From: Lachnospiraceae bacterium AC2031
GTDB taxonomy: Bacteria > Bacillota > Clostridia > Lachnospirales > Lachnospiraceae
NCBI GenBank assembly: GCA_000687975.1
Contig: JIAB01000001.1
Span: 3,014,001-3,078,000, forward strand
DNA length: 64,000 nt
Reading direction: 5' to 3'
Below are positions 1 through 8,836 of this stretch, one piece after another; the first letter of the stretch is position 1; each line of letters opens with the position of its first letter. Below the pieces are notes generated by a model. The model saw nothing but the letters and a program-made list of their open reading frames with translations, made no database searches and was not told where the DNA came from. The translations under genes were made by a program, and so were the position numbers.

Positions 1-2
1 TT

Positions 3-290
3 ATATCTTATGGAGATCTTTCTTTAGATGTTTCTGCGATGAAGCTTCTTAAGTCTGGCGTTGAGGTAGAACTGACTGCGATTGAATATAGGATGATCAG
101 TTATTTCATGGAAAATAAGGGCAGGATCCTTACAAAGAATCAGATATACGAAACAGTCTGGGAACAGGAGATGTTTGCAGATGATAACAGTATTATGGTG
201 GCAATAAGTAAACTAAGAGGAAAGATTAACGATGAGTCTCATGATTATATAAAGACAATAAGAGGTTTGGGCTATCGATTTGAAGGGTAG
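3..290 (+). CDS. OmpR/PhoB-family response regulator, C-terminal part (5' end outside window)
   Basis: The frame is open from the window edge, so the receiver domain lies upstream and is not visible. The visible part is a winged-helix DNA-binding domain: the core 'ELTAIEYRMISYFMENKG' with the usual 'LTxxEyxLLxxL' pattern, then 'GRILTKNQIYETVWEQ' and the terminal 'YIKTIRGLGYRFEG', which is the standard ending of OmpR-type regulators. It is expected to bind DNA after phosphorylation by the kinase that starts 12 nt downstream. The internal ATG at 39 is not the real start because coding sense continues upstream of it (residues reading ISYGDLSLDVSA). Confidence 0.9.
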   Translation: MSYGDLSLDVSAMKLLKSGVEVELTAIEYRMISYFMENKGRILTKNQIYETVWEQEMFADDNSIMVAISKLRGKINDESHDYIKTIRGLGYRFEG

Positions 291-302
291 ATTAGAAAAG
301 GT

Positions 303-1394
303 ATGAAGAGAGAAAAAAACAAAAAAAGGAAAAATAATAATCTCTTTAGTTATCTATTACTTCTTTTTATTGGAGTCATCCTTATATTACGCATTGTCGA
401 CAACCTTAGTGACTTTATGAGGGGCTTTGTAGAGGGATGGAATGAGACAGAAGCATCTGACTCGGTTGTTATTTGGATTAAGATAACAGCATGGGGGATT
501 ATATGCGTAATAGTTTTAATTATATATTGGGTTTTAAGGAAGAATGTTTCTGATCCATTAAACAAGATTACAGAAGGAATGAAGCAGGTAGAAATGGGTA
601 ATCTTGATGTAGAGATAGATGTAACGGATGAGTTCGAATTTAGACAAATGGAAGAAGGCTTTAACTCTATGGCTAGAGGGTTAAGGGAAGCGAAGAAAAA
701 AGAAGAAGAAATGAATGAGAAGAACCGTGAGTTATATGCGGAGATTGCTCATGATTTAAAAACTCCTATGACCATGGTACTGGGATATGCAAAACTTCTT
801 TCGGAAGATGCTGTTCCTGAAGAAAAGAAGAAGGAGTATCTCCACACTGTAACTGAACAGACTGAGGCTGCAAACTCTCTTCTGGAACAACTACTAGAAT
901 ATTCTAAATTGGGAAGTACAGAGTATAAACTTTCGATTAATGAAGGTGATATTGCAGAGTGTCTCAGACTAGTTGCAGCTGATAGCTTTGTAAGATTTGA
1001 AGAAAAGAATATGAATCTGGAAGCGGATATTCCAGATAAGCCTGTTATATATAGATTCGATGAGACACAGATGAGGCGTGTGTTCAATAATCTGATAGGA
1101 AATGCTATAAATCATAATCCGGAAGGCACCTCTGTAAAGATATTTATGGAAGAGGATAATAGCAAGATTAAAATCTATATAGCTGATAATGGGCCATTGA
1201 TTCGTAAAGAACTAGTGGGAAAGCTCTTTGATCCTTTTAAAATGGGGGATGAATCTAGGAATTCCAAGGGTAGTGGTCTTGGACTTTCAGTAGCAAAGAA
1301 GATAGTTGAGATGCATAATGGTACACTAGAGTATAAAGAACAGATAATTGATGGATATAAAGGATTTGTAATAACGTGTAATGAAAGCATATAG
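303..1394 (+). CDS. Two-component sensor histidine kinase with HAMP domain
   Basis: A 363-residue membrane kinase. Two transmembrane segments (about residues 14-31 and 57-79) flank a very short extracellular loop, followed by a HAMP region (80-132), a HisKA helix with phospho-acceptor H150 in 'EIAHDLKTPM', an N box 'NNLIGNAINHNPEG' and a G box 'KGSGLGLSVAKKIVE'. The tiny outer loop suggests sensing in or at the membrane. It follows the response regulator by 12 nt, so they form one two-component system, and its last 14 nt overlap the start of the methyltransferase gene, indicating one transcript. The signal sensed cannot be read from the sequence. Confidence 0.93.
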   Translation: MKREKNKKRKNNNLFSYLLLLFIGVILILRIVDNLSDFMRGFVEGWNETEASDSVVIWIKITAWGIICVIVLIIYWVLRKNVSDPLNKITEGMKQVEMGNLDVEIDVTDEFEFRQMEEGFNSMARGLREAKKKEEEMNEKNRELYAEIAHDLKTPMTMVLGYAKLLSEDAVPEEKKKEYLHTVTEQTEAANSLLEQLLEYSKLGSTEYKLSINEGDIAECLRLVAADSFVRFEEKNMNLEADIPDKPVIYRFDETQMRRVFNNLIGNAINHNPEGTSVKIFMEEDNSKIKIYIADNGPLIRKELVGKLFDPFKMGDESRNSKGSGLGLSVAKKIVEMHNGTLEYKEQIIDGYKGFVITCNESI

Positions 1395-2109
1395 TGAATT
1401 TGCAAATGTATATGATAAGATGATGGATAATATTCCTTACGAGGAGTGGGAACAGTACCTTCTGACGCTGATGTATAAGCATGGAGTTTCAGTATCTGCT
1501 TCAGTTACTGAGATTGGTTGTGGTACTGGTACTATGACTGGGCTTCTTGCTGAGGAGGGTTTTAAGGTTACAGGACTTGATCTATCTGAGGATATGTTAC
1601 AGGTTGCAAGTATTAAGTATCCAAATATCTCTTTTTTTCAGGCAGATATGAGAGACTTTGAACTTACCAGTAAGCAGGATGTTATTGTTAGTATATGTGA
1701 TAGTATTAATTATATACTAACTACAGATGATCTTACTCAGACCTTTTCTTCGGTAAAGAAGAATCTAAAGGATGATGGTATCTTTATCTTTGACCTGAAG
1801 ACCAGGTTTTTCTTTGAATATGCTCTGGATGGCAGAACCTATAGGGATAAGGGTAAAGACTTTAAATGCACGTGGAAGAATAGTTTTGATCCTGACACAT
1901 GTATTCACCATTATTATCTTGATCTAAAGACAAGAGATAGTAGCGGTTGGAAACTAAGTAAGGAGCATCATGAGCAGAGAGCATATACTGCGAAGGATAT
2001 CGTAGAGGCTGCTAGAAGAGCCGGCTTCGAAAAAGGTTTCGCTTATGATGCATTTACCTTTGATAAACCAAGGAAGAACAGTGATAGATTATACATAATA
2101 TTAAAATAA
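1381..2109 (+). CDS. Class I SAM-dependent methyltransferase
   Basis: A 242-residue protein with a clear SAM-binding motif I 'VTEIGCGTGTMTGLLAEEG' (residues 40-60), followed by the acidic end of beta2 'VTGLDLSEDML' and motif 'FFQADMRDFEL'. This is the stand-alone methyltransferase-25 type often annotated YodH-like; the small-molecule or RNA substrate is unknown. It starts inside the last codons of the histidine kinase gene, so it is translationally coupled to that two-component system; whether it acts in the same response is inference. A strong terminator-like hairpin lies about 90 nt downstream. Confidence 0.88.
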   Translation: MKAYSEFANVYDKMMDNIPYEEWEQYLLTLMYKHGVSVSASVTEIGCGTGTMTGLLAEEGFKVTGLDLSEDMLQVASIKYPNISFFQADMRDFELTSKQDVIVSICDSINYILTTDDLTQTFSSVKKNLKDDGIFIFDLKTRFFFEYALDGRTYRDKGKDFKCTWKNSFDPDTCIHHYYLDLKTRDSSGWKLSKEHHEQRAYTAKDIVEAARRAGFEKGFAYDAFTFDKPRKNSDRLYIILK

Positions 2110-2199
2110 AAACTATATAGTTATCAGGACTGATGATATAGAACAAAAATCAGTCAAAACAAGTTAATAATTCTCTATAGATTTAAAAGGTTTTCAATT

Positions 2200-2240
2200 A
2201 TTCTGCTATTGTAGGCTTTCTACAGTGGCAGAATTTTTGT
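2200..2240 (+). terminator. Intrinsic terminator after methyltransferase gene
   Basis: A 15-bp stem including G-U pairs (2200-2214 with 2220-2234), a 5-nt loop, then a T-rich tract. It ends the two-component/methyltransferase transcript. Confidence 0.75.
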
Positions 2241-2298
2241 TTTTGAGGATGGATAATAATGGTATAATTCTCTTGAAGAAGAAGTAAAGGGGAATATT

Positions 2299-2988
2299 AT
2301 GGCAGATATTATAAGAATCAATGAAAACACATGGCGAATCGAAGATGGACAAGTTAGATTCTATCTTTTAGAAGGTAGCGAAAGGGCGGCTCTGATAGAT
2401 ACAGGAATGGATACTCCTAATGCAAGGGAGATAGCAGAGAGCCTGACAGAGCTACCTATTATTTTGATAAATACTCATGCGGATCCTGATCATATATCAG
2501 GTAATAAGGCATTTGAAGAGTTCTATATGAGTCCTAAAGAGGAAGAAAACTACAGGGAACAGCATGGAACCGGGAATCTTATTCCGGTAGTGGAAGGTGA
2601 TGAGATAGAGCTTGGAAACAGGCTCCTAACTATTATCGATATTCCAGGGCATACGCCAGGCAGTATAGCTATCCTAGATGAGAAGAACAGAGTTCTTATC
2701 AGTGGAGATACTATACAGGACGGTAATATATTCATGTTTGGTAAGTACAGAAATATTACTGAGTATATTAATAGTTTGATTCATCTGAAAGAGTTCGCTG
2801 GTCTTTTCGATGAGATATATCCAATGCATGGATCATTTCCTGTAAAACCTGAACTGATAGATAAGCTGCTAGAAGGAGCAAAGGATATAAAGTATGGAAG
2901 AGCAGCTGGAACTGAGATCAGTTTGTTTGGAAATACTGTATGTCATTATAAGTTTTCTTATGCAAGTTTCCTTGGGGAAACAGTGTAG
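2299..2988 (+). CDS. MBL-fold metallo-hydrolase
   Basis: A 229-residue metallo-beta-lactamase-fold protein. The metal motif is 'INTHADPDHISG' (H60, D62, D64, H65), so the second histidine of the classic HxHxDH is an aspartate. It is followed by 'DIPGHTPGSIAI' (His ligand), 'LISGDTI' (bridging Asp) and 'YPMHGSFP' (last His). The family includes glyoxalase II-type thioesterases and diverse hydrolases; the substrate is not predictable. The start ATG has 'aaagggg' about 9 nt upstream. It is followed 33 nt later by an aldo/keto reductase gene on the same strand, suggesting a small metabolic operon. Confidence 0.88.
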   Translation: MADIIRINENTWRIEDGQVRFYLLEGSERAALIDTGMDTPNAREIAESLTELPIILINTHADPDHISGNKAFEEFYMSPKEEENYREQHGTGNLIPVVEGDEIELGNRLLTIIDIPGHTPGSIAILDEKNRVLISGDTIQDGNIFMFGKYRNITEYINSLIHLKEFAGLFDEIYPMHGSFPVKPELIDKLLEGAKDIKYGRAAGTEISLFGNTVCHYKFSYASFLGETV

Positions 2989-3021
2989 ATTTTTTTGATT
3001 TCTTTATAGGAGGTATTTATT

Positions 3022-3948
3022 GTGAAGAAAATCAATATTATGAACGGACCACAGGAAGTATCACGTATAATTCAGGGCTGTATGAGAATGCCGGCACTTT
3101 CAAAGGATGATGCGGCAAAGGTTATTCGCACGGCTTTCGATTGTGGTGTAAACTTCTTTGATCATGCAACCTGTTATGGAGCTGGTGAGGCAGAGATACG
3201 CTTTAGTGAAGCTTTTCCGCTCACAGGTCTTAAGAGAGAAGATATATACATCCAAAGCAAATGTGGTCTCTGCTTTGACAGAAACGAATTTGACTGGTCT
3301 AAGGAAACAATCCTTACAAGTGTGGATGAAATCCTTGGAAGACTGAAGATAGATTATCTGGATACATTACTTCTGCATCGTCCTGATGTACTCTTCGATC
3401 CAGAAGAGGTGGCAGAGGCATTTGATGAGCTGGAAAAAGCAGGAAAGGTAAAATGGTTCGGTGTAAGTAATCTTGTTCCTATGCAGATTGAGTTACTTAA
3501 GAAGTATGTTAAGCAGGACCTTGTGATAAATCAGGTTCAGCTTTCTCTTGAGCAGTCACAGCTTATTGATCAGGCACTATATATGAATAATAAGACAACA
3601 GATTATTCCATCAATAGAGACGGTAACTGTCTTGATTACTGCAGACTGCACGATATAACAATCCAGGCCTGGTCACCGCTTCAGTTTGGAATGTTCGGCG
3701 GTACATTTATCGACAATCCTGATTTCCCAGAGCTTAATAAGACTCTTGGAGAGCTTGCAGATAGAGAAGGGGTATCTAAGACTGCTATTGCTATAGCATG
3801 GATACTCAGACATCCTGCTAAGATGCAGGCAATCATTGGTTCTATGAACCCAGAACATATAAAGGATGCATGCGATGCTGCGAAGGTTGAGCTTTCTCAC
3901 CATGACTGGTATGAACTGTACCTTGCAGCAGGAAAGTTCCTTCCATAG
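3022..3948 (+). CDS. Aldo/keto reductase family oxidoreductase
   Basis: A 308-residue NADPH-dependent carbonyl reductase of the YdhF-like class. Visible signs: 'INVNFFDHA'-type beta2 region (GVNFFDHATCYG, catalytic Asp), 'IYIQSKCGL' with the catalytic Lys, 'DYLDTLLLHRPD' with the catalytic His, 'KVKWFGVSN' and 'QVQLSLEQ', and 'AWSPLQFG' near the cofactor site. The start is a GTG preceded by AGGAGG at 7-nt spacing. It is followed by a Gfo/Idh/MocA oxidoreductase after 13 nt, so the two are almost certainly co-transcribed and may act on related sugar or polyol substrates (inference). Confidence 0.92.
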   Translation: MKKINIMNGPQEVSRIIQGCMRMPALSKDDAAKVIRTAFDCGVNFFDHATCYGAGEAEIRFSEAFPLTGLKREDIYIQSKCGLCFDRNEFDWSKETILTSVDEILGRLKIDYLDTLLLHRPDVLFDPEEVAEAFDELEKAGKVKWFGVSNLVPMQIELLKKYVKQDLVINQVQLSLEQSQLIDQALYMNNKTTDYSINRDGNCLDYCRLHDITIQAWSPLQFGMFGGTFIDNPDFPELNKTLGELADREGVSKTAIAIAWILRHPAKMQAIIGSMNPEHIKDACDAAKVELSHHDWYELYLAAGKFLP

Positions 3949-3961
3949 GAGGTAGTAAGTT

Positions 3962-4936
3962 ATGAGTAAAGTTAAATGGGGCGTGCTGGGAACAGCAAAT
4001 GTAGCAGCCTGGGGTACGATTCCAGGAATGAAGAAGTCAGAAAGCTGTGAGCTTTATGCGATTGCAGGAAGAAGTCTGGAAAAGGCTGAAAGATATAAGG
4101 CTGAATTTGGTTTTCAGAAGGCCTATGGAAGCTATGATGAATTGATTGCTGATACGGATGTACAGGCTATCTATATTCCGCTTCCTAACAATCTTCATAA
4201 AGAGTGGGTTATCAAAGCTCTTAAGGCAAAGAAGAATGTTCTGTGCGAGAAGCCTATAGGTTTAAATGCAGCAGAAACAAAAGAGATGTTCAAAGTAGCT
4301 TCTGATAACGGAGTACTTCTTATGGAGGCTTATGCATATCTTCATAGTCCATATGTTGAAAGTCTGAAGAAGGATGTGAGTAGCGGTGTGATCGGTGACA
4401 TAGATTATATTGAGACCGCATTTATCACTCAGGGCTATAAGGAAGATATACGTTTATATAAGGAGCTTGGTGGCGGAGCAATGTATGATCTCGGATGCTA
4501 CTGTACCACAATGATCCTGTCGCTTATAGATTCTGATGTTTCTTACGTGAAGGCTGATGCAGAATTCTCAGATAAAGGTGTAGATTTAAATACAGCAGCT
4601 ATACTTAGATTCGATAATGGAACCAGGGCTTCCTTTAATGTGGGAATGATCCTTGGAGAGAATACCAATTCTAGATTCGACAGACTCTTTATTCATGGTA
4701 CTAAGGGAAGTATTCGTTCAGATGTAGAGTACAATCAGGAGGGTGATGTTTCATATCGTATATATTCAGGAGATGAAGTGATTGAGAGAAAGGTCTCTGT
4801 ACCACATAACTATTCTCTAGAGATAGAACAGTTCTCCAGATGCATCATGCATGGTGAGAAACCTCATATCACATCCCAGTTCTCAATCAAGAATGCAGAA
4901 CTTATAGATATGGTACTTGAGGATATAGGTTATTAA
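3962..4936 (+). CDS. Gfo/Idh/MocA-family oxidoreductase
   Basis: A 324-residue NAD(P)-dependent dehydrogenase. The N-terminal Rossmann fold opens with 'WGVLGTANVAAWG', a variant GxxGxA nucleotide motif; 'AIYIPLPNNLHKEW' and 'KNVLCEKPIGLN' carry the family EKP signature with the catalytic Lys, and 'GGGAMYDLGCY' is the typical second active-site motif. Members oxidise or reduce sugars, inositols and related polyols; the specific substrate is unknown. It has a good ribosome binding site (GGAGG, spacing 7) and sits between an aldo/keto reductase and a flavoprotein gene in the same orientation. Confidence 0.92.
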   Translation: MSKVKWGVLGTANVAAWGTIPGMKKSESCELYAIAGRSLEKAERYKAEFGFQKAYGSYDELIADTDVQAIYIPLPNNLHKEWVIKALKAKKNVLCEKPIGLNAAETKEMFKVASDNGVLLMEAYAYLHSPYVESLKKDVSSGVIGDIDYIETAFITQGYKEDIRLYKELGGGAMYDLGCYCTTMILSLIDSDVSYVKADAEFSDKGVDLNTAAILRFDNGTRASFNVGMILGENTNSRFDRLFIHGTKGSIRSDVEYNQEGDVSYRIYSGDEVIERKVSVPHNYSLEIEQFSRCIMHGEKPHITSQFSIKNAELIDMVLEDIGY

Positions 4937-4965
4937 AAGACAAGTAGTGAAAGAAAGGTTTTAAG

Positions 4966-5592
4966 ATGTCAAAAGTATTATTGATTAACGGTAGCCCTCA
5001 TGCTAATGGCTGTACAGCAACAGCTCTTAAAGAGATGATAAAAGTATTCAATGAGGAAGGTGTTGAGACAGAACTGATCCAGGTTGGCCATATGGATATT
5101 CGTGGTTGTATCGGATGTGGCGCCTGTGGAAACATAGGTAAATGTGTCTTCGACGATATAGTTAACGAAGTTGCCGAGAAGTTTGAAAAGGCAGACGGTC
5201 TAGTTCTGGGAAGCCCAGTATATTATAGTTCACCTAACGGAACACTGCTTTCGTTTGCAGACAGACTATTCTATAGTTCCAAGTTTTCTAAGCATATGAA
5301 GGTTGGTGCTGCAGTGGTTAGCTGCAGAAGAGGTGGAAATACGGCTACATTTGACGTCTTAAATAAGTACTTTACTATAAGTGGCATGCCTGTTGCTCCA
5401 AGTACATATTGGAATCAGGTTCATGGTCATACGGCAGAGGACGTGATGAAGGATCATGAAGGTCTTAGGACCATGAGAAATCTCGCCAGAAATATGGCAT
5501 TTATGATCCAGAGCTTTGCTGATGCAAAAGAAAAGTATGGTTACCCAGAGGTCGAAACTGGAGAACTGACCTGCTTTGCAGATGGCAAATAA
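4966..5592 (+). CDS. Flavodoxin-fold FMN reductase with Cys cluster motif (iron-sulfur flavoprotein type)
   Basis: A 208-residue NAD(P)H-dependent FMN reductase. The N-terminal 'LINGSPHANGCTATAL' is the FMN phosphate loop (GSPxxxGxT), 'GLVLGSPVYYSSPNG' is the second FMN-binding loop, and 'CIGCGACGNIGKC' (residues 47-59) is a cysteine-rich stretch as in iron-sulfur flavoproteins, probably carrying a 4Fe-4S cluster or redox cysteines. The role is electron transfer or reduction of small quinones or nitro compounds. It closes the operon 2299-5592; a terminator lies about 80 nt downstream. Confidence 0.88.
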   Translation: MSKVLLINGSPHANGCTATALKEMIKVFNEEGVETELIQVGHMDIRGCIGCGACGNIGKCVFDDIVNEVAEKFEKADGLVLGSPVYYSSPNGTLLSFADRLFYSSKFSKHMKVGAAVVSCRRGGNTATFDVLNKYFTISGMPVAPSTYWNQVHGHTAEDVMKDHEGLRTMRNLARNMAFMIQSFADAKEKYGYPEVETGELTCFADGK

Positions 5593-5610
5593 AACTATAT
5601 AATAAAAGAG

Positions 5611-5688
5611 ATGCTTATTGTTGGATCCGTAACCGCTCTTGTAGGAGTGTTGATCACATTTGGCGCTCGTTTAAAAAGCAGTGTGTAA
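5611..5688 (+). CDS. Possible 25-residue hydrophobic small protein
   Basis: An ATG-started frame of 25 codons encoding a single hydrophobic helix (MLIVGSVTALVGVLITFG followed by ARLKSSV), with a weak 'aaaagag' ahead of it. It is in the same frame as, and 18 nt after, the flavoprotein stop codon, and its stop lies inside the following terminator stem. It may be a genuine membrane micropeptide, a decayed C-terminus, or chance. Only the hydrophobic, basic-tailed composition supports it. Confidence 0.25.
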   Translation: MLIVGSVTALVGVLITFGARLKSSV

Positions 5689-5702
5689 GCGCTGCTTTTT
5701 TT
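5672..5702 (+). terminator. Intrinsic terminator, fused to an extended -10 element
   Basis: The stem AAAGCAG/CTGCTTT is followed by seven T residues. The T tract runs straight into TGTTATAAT (5702-5710), an extended -10. The same terminator-promoter arrangement occurs at 55119-55155. Confidence 0.7.
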
Positions 5703-5710
5703 GTTATAAT
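5702..5710 (+). promoter_or_regulatory. Candidate extended -10 promoter for GH127 gene
   Basis: TG-N-TATAAT directly after the terminator T tract, about 45 nt upstream of the GH127 start codon. No convincing -35 is visible because the upstream DNA forms the terminator stem; an extended -10 can compensate. Confidence 0.5.
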
Positions 5711-5754
5711 AACAATGCTTTATTATGGTTGTTATGATTTAAGAGGTAATTAAT

Positions 5755-7584
5755 ATGAGACGTTTTTCTTATAATGAAGTTAAGGTTCTGGATGGTCTTT
5801 TTAAGAGAAGAATGGATGTGAATAAGGAGTATCTCAGAGAGCTGGATGATACTTGTCTGCTGCAGAATTATTATCTTGAAGCGGGGGTTATTATGCCTGG
5901 ACTTACGATAGTTGAGGATCCAGCTAAGGCGAAGCTGCACTGGGGCTGGGAGGCTCCATCATGTCAGCTGAGAGGACATTTCCTTGGACATTATCTGTCT
6001 GCTGCATCTATGTTGGTGGCAAATGATGGCGACGAGATACTGGCGGCGAAGCTGCGCCATATAATCTCTGAGCTCAGAAGATGTCAGGAACTGAATGGTG
6101 GAAGATGGGCAGGTCCTATTCCAGAGAAGTATTTTGAGATACTTACAACTGACAGATATATCTGGTCTCCACAGTATACAATTCATAAGCTGCTGATGGG
6201 TCTTCTGGATACATATAAATATACTGGAAATGAAGAGGCACTTCAGATCCTTTCTGGCATGGCAGACTGGTTCCTGGACTGGACGGCTGATATGAAGAAG
6301 AGATGTCCAGATGCGATATTTAAGGGTGAGCAGGCTGGTATGCTTGAGCTTTGGGCTGATGCATATGGAGTTACAGAGGATAAGAGATATCTGAAACTTG
6401 CTAACATATATAAGGGACAGAAGCTCTTTAAGCTTATTAAGTCTAAGAGCGTGGATGCCCTTACTGATGATCATACTAATGCCAGCATTCCTATAATTCA
6501 GGGAGCTGCCAGAATGTATGAGGTGACTGGTGACATTAAATGGCGCGACATCGTTGAAAAGTTCTGGGAGCGAGCTGTTACTGAACGCGGAATGTATGCA
6601 ACCACAGGTTCAAATGCTGGCGAATTCTGGATTCCTCCTATGAAGCTGGGAGAGTATAGAGGCGAGCGTGGTCAGGAGTTCTGTACAGTTTACAACATGG
6701 TGAGAGTAGCGGAGTATTTGTTCAAGTGGACCAAGGACTCTAAGTATGAAGATTACATCGAGCGCTGTATATATAATGGCTTCCTTGCTCAGCAGAATGC
6801 AGAGACTGGAATGCCTGATTACTTCTTATCTCTGACTACTGGTTCTAAGAAGGAGTGGGCATCTAAGACTCGCGATTTCTGGTGCTGTCAAGGAACTATG
6901 ATCCAGTCAGCTGCCAAATATCCGGAAATGGTATATTCAGCGGATGATGATTCGAAGATACTTTATGTAAACCAATACATTCCATCTAAACTGGATGGTC
7001 GTATAGGGGATATATATGTAAAAGTGGTGCAGTCTCTTGCAATGAAGGGCTATGATGCACAGACGCTTTTCGACGAGCACGGTACTTATGAAAAGTCCAG
7101 GTGGAAATTCCATTTGGATGTGGAAATAAAGGGAAGAAAAGGTATAAGCATTGCGCTGAGAATTCCAGAATGGACTGGAGATAAGACTGAGATCACTTTG
7201 AATGGTGAGATAAAAGAAGTGTCTCATGCAACAGATGGGTACCTTGTCTTAACTAATGTAAAGAGCGGCGACGCTATAGATATATTCTTTGATGCTGAGG
7301 TTAAGGCTGAAAGACTGCCTGATGAGGCGGATGTAGCGGCTTTTGTGGACGGACCTATAGTGCTGGCTGGACTTACCTCTGACATAGATTCCATAGTCGG
7401 AGATTTTGAAAGTCCATCCGAGTTTCTTCGTCCTGTTACCGAGCATACCTACGACACATTTTTGTGGCTGCAGAATAATTACCGCACAAAGCATCAGACA
7501 CGCAGTATAAAGTTTATTCCGCTGTATGATGTGAAGGATGAAGAATATACAGTTTATTTTGAAGAAATACGCCCGGAAAGGTAA
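5755..7584 (+). CDS. Glycoside hydrolase family 127 (DUF1680) protein, beta-L-arabinofuranosidase type
   Basis: A 609-residue (alpha/alpha)6-barrel hydrolase. Family marks: 'GHFLGHYLSAASM', 'WSPQYTIHKLLMGLLDTY', the zinc-ligand region 'GQEFCTVYNMVRVAEYLF' (Glu and first Cys) and 'FWCCQGTMIQS' (Cys pair); GH127 enzymes use a Zn-bound catalytic cysteine from this pair. There is no signal peptide, so it works in the cytoplasm on imported arabino-oligosaccharides. The length fits the family. Ribosome binding site 'agaggtaatt' precedes the ATG. The downstream gene starts 7 nt after the stop, so they are coupled. A GH43 gene at 42.3 kb may act on related glycans (inference). Confidence 0.9.
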   Translation: MRRFSYNEVKVLDGLFKRRMDVNKEYLRELDDTCLLQNYYLEAGVIMPGLTIVEDPAKAKLHWGWEAPSCQLRGHFLGHYLSAASMLVANDGDEILAAKLRHIISELRRCQELNGGRWAGPIPEKYFEILTTDRYIWSPQYTIHKLLMGLLDTYKYTGNEEALQILSGMADWFLDWTADMKKRCPDAIFKGEQAGMLELWADAYGVTEDKRYLKLANIYKGQKLFKLIKSKSVDALTDDHTNASIPIIQGAARMYEVTGDIKWRDIVEKFWERAVTERGMYATTGSNAGEFWIPPMKLGEYRGERGQEFCTVYNMVRVAEYLFKWTKDSKYEDYIERCIYNGFLAQQNAETGMPDYFLSLTTGSKKEWASKTRDFWCCQGTMIQSAAKYPEMVYSADDDSKILYVNQYIPSKLDGRIGDIYVKVVQSLAMKGYDAQTLFDEHGTYEKSRWKFHLDVEIKGRKGISIALRIPEWTGDKTEITLNGEIKEVSHATDGYLVLTNVKSGDAIDIFFDAEVKAERLPDEADVAAFVDGPIVLAGLTSDIDSIVGDFESPSEFLRPVTEHTYDTFLWLQNNYRTKHQTRSIKFIPLYDVKDEEYTVYFEEIRPER

Positions 7585-7591
7585 TGAATAA

Positions 7592-8803
7592 ATGAGATTA
7601 CCTAGGATCAAATGGGATATAAATACAGCAGACAGCATCCTTTTTGTACCGGCGATGCTTGATATGCATTTCCCGCTGATTAAATATGCATTTTACTCAA
7701 AGGACTATTATCCGGTGGTAATGAGCGAAGAGGATGGTATTACAGACATCGGGCTTAAATATATCAATCACGATATGTGTTATCCGTTGTCACAGTTTGT
7801 GGGCTCCATGGCCAAGACTCTGGATAGCGGCAAGTACGATGTGAACCGTGTGAAGCTTCTGATGCCGACTGGTGCAGATGCATGCAGAGGCGCCAATTAT
7901 ACTGGCGCTCTAAGGAAGGCCATCGCTCTGGCAGGTTACCCTGACGTGCCAGTGCTTACTCTCAATGTTCGTGACTATGAACCAGAGAGTATGATGAAGT
8001 TTGATTTTCCGATGGTTTGGCGTGCTATGTTTGGAATGTTTTATTGTGACATACTGATGATGCTACTTTATCAGACTCGTCCTTATGAGAAGATTAAGGG
8101 TGATGCGGACCGTTGCTGGGCCAAATGGATTCGCAGGATGTCCAGGGATATGAAGGAAGGCCTCAACCTTTCTCTTGCCTACATGCATCGAAACTTCCGT
8201 CTTATGTGCAAGGACTTTGCCAATATCAAGGTAGATAAGAGAAAGAAGAAGCAGGTCATAGGCCTGGTGGGGGAGCTGTATGTTAAGTATTGTCACTTGG
8301 GTAACTGGGATGTGGTGGACTTCGTTGAGAAGAATGGCGGCGAGATCCACGTAAATGCTCTTTCGTATTATGCAATCTATTACATGGATACCCACATGGT
8401 TAGAAAGCATAACCTAGAAGCTAAGGGTGCTAAGGTTCTGATGAAGCTTCTGGAGCTGATTCAGAAGGATATGATAAAAGCATTACGTGATTATGGTTTC
8501 TTTTCACTTCCTCCATATCTGGAGATGAAAAAAGAGGCCCACGGATTTGTTAATTACAATATAAGAAATGCAGATGGCTGGCTTATAGGAGCTGAAGCGG
8601 TGGGATACATCAAGCACGGCGTCGATAAAGTGTTTGCTGCGCAACCATTTGGCTGTATGGTAAATCACTGTGCAGGCAGGGGACTTTATCCATCACTGAC
8701 AAGAAAGCTTAAGAAGGGTTATATCGTCAGTGCGGATGTGGATGCCAGTGCGTCGAAGCTGAATTACTATAACCGTCTGCTCATGCTGATGCATGGATAT
8801 TGA
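7592..8803 (+). CDS. HgdB-like protein related to 2-hydroxyacyl-CoA dehydratase/activase components
   Basis: A 403-residue protein resembling the HgdB-like (COG3581/DUF2229-associated) part of large activase-dehydratase fusion proteins: 'GLKYINHDMCYPLSQFVGS' with a conserved Cys, 'LLMPTGADACRGANY' with a second conserved Cys, and 'FGCMVNHCAGRG' near the C-terminus with two more. These cysteines are positioned to hold an iron-sulfur cluster. Usually this unit is fused to or neighbours an ATPase activase, which is absent here. It starts 7 nt after the GH127 stop and is probably co-transcribed with it. The function is unknown; assignment rests on motif resemblance. Confidence 0.7.
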   Translation: MRLPRIKWDINTADSILFVPAMLDMHFPLIKYAFYSKDYYPVVMSEEDGITDIGLKYINHDMCYPLSQFVGSMAKTLDSGKYDVNRVKLLMPTGADACRGANYTGALRKAIALAGYPDVPVLTLNVRDYEPESMMKFDFPMVWRAMFGMFYCDILMMLLYQTRPYEKIKGDADRCWAKWIRRMSRDMKEGLNLSLAYMHRNFRLMCKDFANIKVDKRKKKQVIGLVGELYVKYCHLGNWDVVDFVEKNGGEIHVNALSYYAIYYMDTHMVRKHNLEAKGAKVLMKLLELIQKDMIKALRDYGFFSLPPYLEMKKEAHGFVNYNIRNADGWLIGAEAVGYIKHGVDKVFAAQPFGCMVNHCAGRGLYPSLTRKLKKGYIVSADVDASASKLNYYNRLLMLMHGY

Positions 8804-8836
8804 TTAGTTGGGAAAAAATTTATATGGAGACGAATT

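Noticed and set aside
749-1087. Antisense ORFs over the histidine kinase and many other genes
   Set aside because: They are shadows of strongly coding frames, with no binding sites or family motifs.
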